A program made the translations under genes and the position numbers. This document shows positions 60,229 through 64,000 of a stretch of DNA of 64,000 nt, piece after piece. This DNA comes from Aeromicrobium wangtongii. Its GTDB lineage: Bacteria > Actinomycetota > Actinomycetes > Propionibacteriales > Nocardioidaceae. Below the pieces are notes generated by a model. That model ran no database searches and was not told where the DNA came from. It worked only from the letters and a program-made list of their open reading frames with translations. Within the stretch, counting starts at the first letter, position 1. Every line of letters starts with the position of its first letter. The stretch covers positions 2,232,001 to 2,296,000 of the forward strand of contig NZ_CP102173.1 in assembly GCF_024584515.1 (NCBI RefSeq). Reading direction: 5' to 3'.

Positions 60229-61314
60229 TCAGACCACCGCCGCGCGGATGCACAGGACATCGGGCAGGTTGGTGCGCAGCTCGGTCCATGAGCCGCCCTC
60301 GTCGTTGCTGGCCCACACCGACCCGTGACGGGTGCCGATGTACAGGCCCGCCGGATCGGCACGATCGGCCGAGAAGCCGTCGCGGAGCACCGCTGTCCAG
60401 GCCTCCGGCGGCAGACCGGCGCCGATCTCCTCCCAGGTGTCCCCCGCGTCGGTGGATCGCCAGGCGGCCGGCTTGCCGTGCGGCGGGAACCGTCCGATCG
60501 CTCCGTCCAGCGGGTACACGTAGATCGTGCCGGGACGATGTGGGTGCGCCACCATCGGGAAGCCGAAGTCGGCCGGCAGACCGGCACTGATCGACTGCCA
60601 GCTGCGCCCGGCGTCGTCGGAACGGAACACGCCGCCGTGGTTCTGGGCGTAGAGCCGGTCGGGATCGCCGGCGTCGATCGCCACCTTGTGCACGCACTGG
60701 CCGAACTCGGGCGGCTCGCCCGGTAGGAACTCGGTGGTGATCCCGCGGTTGCGCGGAGCCCAGCTCGCTCCCCCGTCCTCGGAGCGGTAGACGCCGCCGG
60801 TCGACATCGCCACGGTCACGATGTCCGGGTCGGTCGGATGCGGCACGATCGTGTGGATCGCCTGGCCACCGAAGCCCTCTCCCCACTCGGGACGGTGCGG
60901 GTGGTCCCACAGGCTGCGCACGAGCTCGAAGTTCTCGCCCCGGTCACCGGAGCGGAACAGTGCCGACGGCTGGGTGCCGGCCCACACGACGTCCGGCTCG
61001 GCCGGCGAGGGCTGCAGCTGCCACACCCGCTCGACCGAGCTCCCCAGATCGGCCGGGAACCGAACCGTCCCGGTGGGCGACTCGGCCCACGTCCGGCCCA
61101 GGTCGTCGGACCGGTACACCATCGGGCCGTAGTGCCAGCTGGTCGAGCCGACCAGGAGGCGCGGGACGGCACCGCGCGTGTCGATGGCGGCGGCGTAGAT
61201 CTCCTCCATCGGGAACAGTGGCGTGTCGTCCCAGTCCCAGTGCTCACGAGCCTCATCGGACCGGCCGACGAACAGACCCTTGCGGGTCCCGGCCAGGAGA
61301 ACCGATGCTGTCAT
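60229..61314 (-). CDS. sialidase-like (Asp-box/BNR repeat) beta-propeller protein
   Basis: Protein of 361 residues without signal peptide. Six Asp-box type repeats are visible (YRSDDLGRTW, FRSGDRGENF, YRSEDGGASW, FRSDDAGRSW, WRSTDAGDTW, WASNDEGGSW), which build a propeller. It starts TASVLLAGTRKGLFVGRSD. Typical sialidase catalytic residues were not located, and the protein is probably cytoplasmic, so it is better called a propeller than a sialidase. GGAGGTGAT precedes the ATG at 61314. Divergent from a PadR regulator that probably controls it. Confidence 0.85.
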   Translation of the reverse strand: MTASVLLAGTRKGLFVGRSDEAREHWDWDDTPLFPMEEIYAAAIDTRGAVPRLLVGSTSWHYGPMVYRSDDLGRTWAESPTGTVRFPADLGSSVERVWQLQPSPAEPDVVWAGTQPSALFRSGDRGENFELVRSLWDHPHRPEWGEGFGGQAIHTIVPHPTDPDIVTVAMSTGGVYRSEDGGASWAPRNRGITTEFLPGEPPEFGQCVHKVAIDAGDPDRLYAQNHGGVFRSDDAGRSWQSISAGLPADFGFPMVAHPHRPGTIYVYPLDGAIGRFPPHGKPAAWRSTDAGDTWEEIGAGLPPEAWTAVLRDGFSADRADPAGLYIGTRHGSVWASNDEGGSWTELRTNLPDVLCIRAAVV

Positions 61315-61332
61315 GCGGATCACCTCCCAGTG

Positions 61333-61345
61333 TTCCTAATTGGAA
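61333..61345. promoter_or_regulatory. palindrome between the PadR gene and the propeller gene
   Basis: TTCCTAATTGGAA, 4-bp arms TTCC/GGAA around TAATT, in the 45-bp gap. Next to it, TACGCT (61348-61353) lies six bases before the PadR ATG. A PadR dimer here would cover both start regions. Confidence 0.45.
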
Positions 61346-61359
61346 GTTACGCTACGAGC

Positions 61360-61905
61360 ATGGCGCATTCACTGTCAACGACCTCGTACGCACTGCTGAG
61401 CCTGCTGGTGATCGACGGCGGCTCCGACGAGGGCATGACCGGGTACGAGATCAAGCAGCGCGCCGACTTCACGCTGCGGTTCTACTGGGTCTCCCCCGCG
61501 ATGAGCCAGATCTACACCGAGCTGGACCGCCTGCTGTCGCACTCGTACGTCGCCGCGGTCGAGGAGACCTCCGGCAAGCGCACCAGCAAGCGCTATCGGA
61601 TCACGCCGACCGGGCGCGAGGCCCTGCAGGCGTGGCTGCACCGCTCGGAGGACGACTTCCCGGTGCTCAAGCACCCCATCGCGCTGCGGCTGATGCTCGG
61701 CGCCATGATGGACCCCGACGAGGTGCGGGCCATGCTCGACCGCTACGAGAAGGCTCTGGCCGAGCGCCGCCAGGAGCTCGAGGCCGTGCGCGAGATGCTC
61801 GGGGACCGCGAGGAGGTCGCCTATCCGGCGCGGGTCGCCGAGTGGGGACTGTCGTTCTTCGACTCCGAGGCCGCGACGATCAACCGGGTGCGGGACTCGC
61901 TCTGA
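61360..61905 (+). CDS. PadR-family transcriptional regulator
   Basis: Protein of 181 residues. The winged helix spans about 10-85 (TTSYALLSLLVI, MTGYEIKQRADFTLRFYWVSPAMSQIYTELDRLL, RYRITPTGREAL), and a C-terminal helical domain (about 100-181) of the PadR C-terminal type (AMMDPDEVRAMLDRYEKALAERRQELEAV) forms the dimer. Such regulators repress neighbouring genes until a small molecule, often a phenolic acid, binds. The target is likely the divergent propeller gene and itself. ATG probably leaderless. Confidence 0.88.
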   Translation: MAHSLSTTSYALLSLLVIDGGSDEGMTGYEIKQRADFTLRFYWVSPAMSQIYTELDRLLSHSYVAAVEETSGKRTSKRYRITPTGREALQAWLHRSEDDFPVLKHPIALRLMLGAMMDPDEVRAMLDRYEKALAERRQELEAVREMLGDREEVAYPARVAEWGLSFFDSEAATINRVRDSL

Positions 61906-61918
61906 GCCGCCGCGGCAC

Positions 61919-62437
61919 TCACATCGACTCGAGTGCCTCGGCCTCGGAGCCCAGCTCGGACCGTACGACGCCCACGGCCAGCTGCGGCGCATAGCCCTTG
62001 CGGGCCAGCATCCCCACCAGCCGGCGCATCTTGGTGGCCTCGTCCAGGCGCGACATCGAGCGCAGCCTGGTCTGCACCAACCGGTGTGCGGCCTCCAGCT
62101 CGACCTCGGGATCGAGCTCACCGAGGACCTGTTTGGTCAGCTCGTCGTCGACACCCTTGCGACGCAGCTCGTCGGCCAGGGCGCGCGAGGACAGGCCCTT
62201 GCCGCGCTGACGGGCCTGCACCCACGAGCGGGCGAAGTCCTCGTCGTCGATCAGGCCGGCCACCTCGAACTTGGCCAGCGTCGCCTCGACGACCCCCTCA
62301 GGCACCTGCTTCTTGGCAAGTGCCTGAGAGAGCTCGCCGCGACTGTGCGCTCGTTCGCTGAGCTTGCGGACGACGACCTCCTTGGCGAAGCTCGCCAGCT
62401 CCTCGGGGGTCATCTCGTCCACGGGTGTCCGGGCCAC
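61919..62437 (-). CDS. recX: regulatory protein RecX
   Basis: Protein of 172 residues from a GTG. Helical repeats RGELSQALAKKQVPEGVVEATLAKFEVAGLIDDEDFARSWVQARQRGKGLSSRALADELRRKGV are the RecX signature. RecX caps and disassembles RecA filaments and prevents toxic recombination. It lies 45 bp downstream of recA in the same direction, so it should be induced with recA. It converges with the PadR gene. Confidence 0.95.
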   Translation of the reverse strand: MARTPVDEMTPEELASFAKEVVVRKLSERAHSRGELSQALAKKQVPEGVVEATLAKFEVAGLIDDEDFARSWVQARQRGKGLSSRALADELRRKGVDDELTKQVLGELDPEVELEAAHRLVQTRLRSMSRLDEATKMRRLVGMLARKGYAPQLAVGVVRSELGSEAEALESM

Positions 62438-62482
62438 GGTTCACTCAGCTCTTCTCGCGCAATTCGGCGGCGACGCGCCGGA

Positions 62483-63562
62483 TCAGAACTCGGTGGCGTC
62501 GAGGTCGGGACCGTCGACGACCTCGAGAGCCGGCTTGTCGTCCTGCGGGCCGATGCCCTTGGCCTTCATGATGCGCTTCTCGAGCTCCTCGGCCAGGTCG
62601 GGGTTGTCCTTCAGGAACGCCCTCGACTTCTCCTTGCCCTGGCCCAGCTGATCGCCCTCGTAGGTGTACCAGGCGCCGGCCTTGCGGACCAGACCACACT
62701 CGACGCCCACATCGATCAGGCTGCCCTCGCGGCTGATGCCCTGGCCGTACATGATGTCGAACTCGGCCTGCTTGAACGGCGGGGCGAGCTTGTTCTTGAC
62801 CACCTTGACGCGGGTACGGTTGCCGACCATGTCGGTGCCGTCCTTGAGCGTCTCGATGCGCCGGACGTCGAGACGGACCGAGGCGTAGAACTTCAGCGCC
62901 TTGCCGCCCGTCGTGGTCTCGGGCGAGCCGAACATGACGCCGATCTTCTCGCGCAGCTGGTTGATGAAGATCGCCGTGGTGCCCGAGCCGTTGATGGCAC
63001 CGGTCATCTTGCGCAGCGCCTGGCTCATGAGACGAGCCTGCAGACCCACGTGGCTGTCGCCCATCTCGCCGTCGATCTCGGCGCGGGGCACGAGCGCCGC
63101 CACGGAGTCGATCACGATGATGTCCAGGGCACCCGAGCGGATCAGCATGTCGGCGATCTCGAGCGCCTGCTCACCGCTGTCGGGCTGCGAGATCAGCAGG
63201 GCGTCGGTGTCGACGCCGAGCTTGCGGGCGTAGTCGGGGTCGAGCGCGTGCTCGGCGTCGATGAACGCCGCGACGCCGCCTGCGCGCTGCGCATTGGCCA
63301 CCGCGTGCAGGGCGACGGTCGTCTTTCCGGAGGACTCCGGTCCGTAGATCTCGACGACGCGGCCGCGCGGCAGACCGCCGATGCCCAGCGCGATGTCGAG
63401 CGTCGTGGCGCCGGTGGGGATGACCTCGATCGGCGCACGGGCCTGGTCACCCAGTCGCATGACGGCGCCCTTGCCATGGGCGCGATCGATCTGTGCCATC
63501 GCGTTCTCGAGGGACTTGCCCTTGTCCTTGCTCGTCGCGAGGGAGCTGTTGGGCTGTGCCAT
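62483..63562 (-). CDS. recA: recombinase RecA
   Basis: Protein of 359 residues. Walker A is GPESSGKT (74-81), the L2 region [27 protein letters not shown] is intact and the C-terminus is acidic ([16 protein letters not shown]). RecA forms filaments on single-stranded DNA for homologous recombination and LexA cleavage. I chose the ATG at 63562 since the family starts MAQPNSS...; the frame reaches 63625. A SOS box lies 132 bases upstream. No intein is present, unlike some mycobacterial RecA. Confidence 0.98.
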   Translation of the reverse strand: MAQPNSSLATSKDKGKSLENAMAQIDRAHGKGAVMRLGDQARAPIEVIPTGATTLDIALGIGGLPRGRVVEIYGPESSGKTTVALHAVANAQRAGGVAAFIDAEHALDPDYARKLGVDTDALLISQPDSGEQALEIADMLIRSGALDIIVIDSVAALVPRAEIDGEMGDSHVGLQARLMSQALRKMTGAINGSGTTAIFINQLREKIGVMFGSPETTTGGKALKFYASVRLDVRRIETLKDGTDMVGNRTRVKVVKNKLAPPFKQAEFDIMYGQGISREGSLIDVGVECGLVRKAGAWYTYEGDQLGQGKEKSRAFLKDNPDLAEELEKRIMKAKGIGPQDDKPALEVVDGPDLDATEF

Positions 63563-63693
63563 GGTGGATCCGTTTCTGCTGGTGGGTGGCCGGTCATCGA
63601 CGACGTTAGAAGGACCCTCAGACATATGTGGGCCTCGTCGACCCGTCTGTGGATGCTGTCCTGCTCACGTCCAACCTGTGGGCACCAGCCTAT

Positions 63694-63709
63694 ACGAACA
63701 TCTGTTCGA
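63694..63709 (-). promoter_or_regulatory. LexA/SOS box of recA
   Basis: ACGAACATCTGTTCGA matches 11 of 12 fixed consensus positions. It lies between recA and the oxidoreductase gene. Confidence 0.9.
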
Positions 63710-63727
63710 GAGTCAGCGACACGCCGA

Positions 63728-64000
63728 TCAGGTCCGCCCGATGCCGTCCAGCTCGACGTCGCCGGGTCGTGGCTGCATGCCGGCGGCACGGTACGTCGCG
63801 TCGACCAGGTCCATCGTGGCGACCGCGTCGTCCAGCCCGAGCGGAGGAGGCGCGGTCCCCCGCACCGCCGCGTCCAGCGCCGCGAGCTGCCAGTCATAGG
63901 ACGTCGGCCCGGTGACCCACTCGTGCCGCTCGGCGCTGCCCACGGTGACCAGCAGCCGCTCGTCCAGCTGCGGCAGCACGAAGCACGGCGCCTCCAGCTG
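63728..64000 (-). CDS. Gfo/Idh/MocA-type oxidoreductase, C-terminal part
   Basis: Only the last about 90 residues are in the window; the frame is open to the edge (QLEAPCFVLPQLDERLLVTVG). The end GPTSYDWQLAALDAAVRGTAPPPLGLDDAVATMDLVDATYRAAG is typical of the C-terminal domain of NAD(P)-dependent sugar dehydrogenases of this family. The cofactor domain lies outside, so substrate and length are unknown. Confidence 0.6.
   Translation of the reverse strand, partial: QLEAPCFVLPQLDERLLVTVGSAERHEWVTGPTSYDWQLAALDAAVRGTAPPPLGLDDAVATMDLVDATYRAAGMQPRPGDVELDGIGRT

Noticed and set aside
1-64000. CRISPR arrays, rRNA, prophage or integrase genes
   Set aside because: Looked for on both strands; no regularly spaced repeats, no rRNA-like segments and no integrase or transposase motifs were recognised.

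Overview
This 64-kb window is high-GC chromosomal DNA from an actinobacterium, most likely of the Nocardioidaceae (Aeromicrobium/Nocardioides type). I infer this from the gene set (class II NrdJ with NrdR, actinobacterial LexA and SOS boxes, gluABCD beside recX-recA, the miaA-dapF-hflX block, a class III extradiol-like gene next to miaA) and from the many genes whose start codon lies 5-7 bases after a TANNNT -10 hexamer. No tRNA, rRNA, CRISPR array, integrase or insertion sequence was found. The backbone is core chromosome with accessory patches.

Layout. 1-8.6 kb: a frameshifted NERD remnant, a flavin monooxygenase, a large secreted metzincin-like protein, a flavodoxin-like reductase, two CNNM/HlyC membrane proteins and an SdpI protein. 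8.6-12.4 kb: the nrdR-nrdJ operon behind a pair of NrdR boxes 31 bp apart. 12.5-18.7 kb: a secreted protein, a multi-PAS GGDEF-EAL protein, a zinc-ribbon protein, a YeaQ/YmgE-type membrane protein, Dps and a small conserved protein. 18.7-25.7 kb: a glutamine amidotransferase, a lipoprotein-type penicillin-binding protein with a membrane partner, an SOS-controlled LysM protein, a BrkB protein, an SDR and lexA. 25.7-34.3 kb: twin palindromes, galE, a secreted protein, a DinG-type helicase, hflX-dapF-miaA and a dioxygenase-like gene. 34.3-42.7 kb: lipoprotein, HhH glycosylase and SMR genes, then a TetR regulator divergent from an RND(MMPL)-ABC fusion transporter and a YhgE/Pip protein. 42.7-47.4 kb: a DinB-like protein, a lipoprotein, a secreted M15-type peptidase and miaB. 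47.6-48.6 kb: small orphan genes. 48.7-55.5 kb: a tightly coupled five-gene catabolic operon (CoA transferase, hydantoinase/oxoprolinase A and B, isochorismatase-fold amidase, HMG-CoA lyase-like). 55.6-64 kb: small membrane genes, the gluABCD transporter, a DUF4442 protein, a divergent Asp-box/PadR pair, recX, recA and the edge of a Gfo/Idh/MocA oxidoreductase.

How the genes fit together. A DNA-damage circuit is visible inside the window: LexA has a box at its own promoter, recA has one, and the LysM gene, which resembles the cell-division inhibitors DivS/ChiZ, has three in its upstream region. NrdR-controlled ribonucleotide reductase, the DinG-type helicase and an HhH glycosylase add dNTP supply and repair. 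The most unusual item is the transporter locus at 37.0-42.7 kb, where an RND exporter carries a degenerate ABC ATPase domain and overlaps by one base an ABC-2-like YhgE/Pip gene, behind a leaderless promoter whose -35 lies inside a likely TetR operator. Short TTTCGACA-type repeats lie between genes and also inside the reading frames of nrdJ and dapF, where they are translated.
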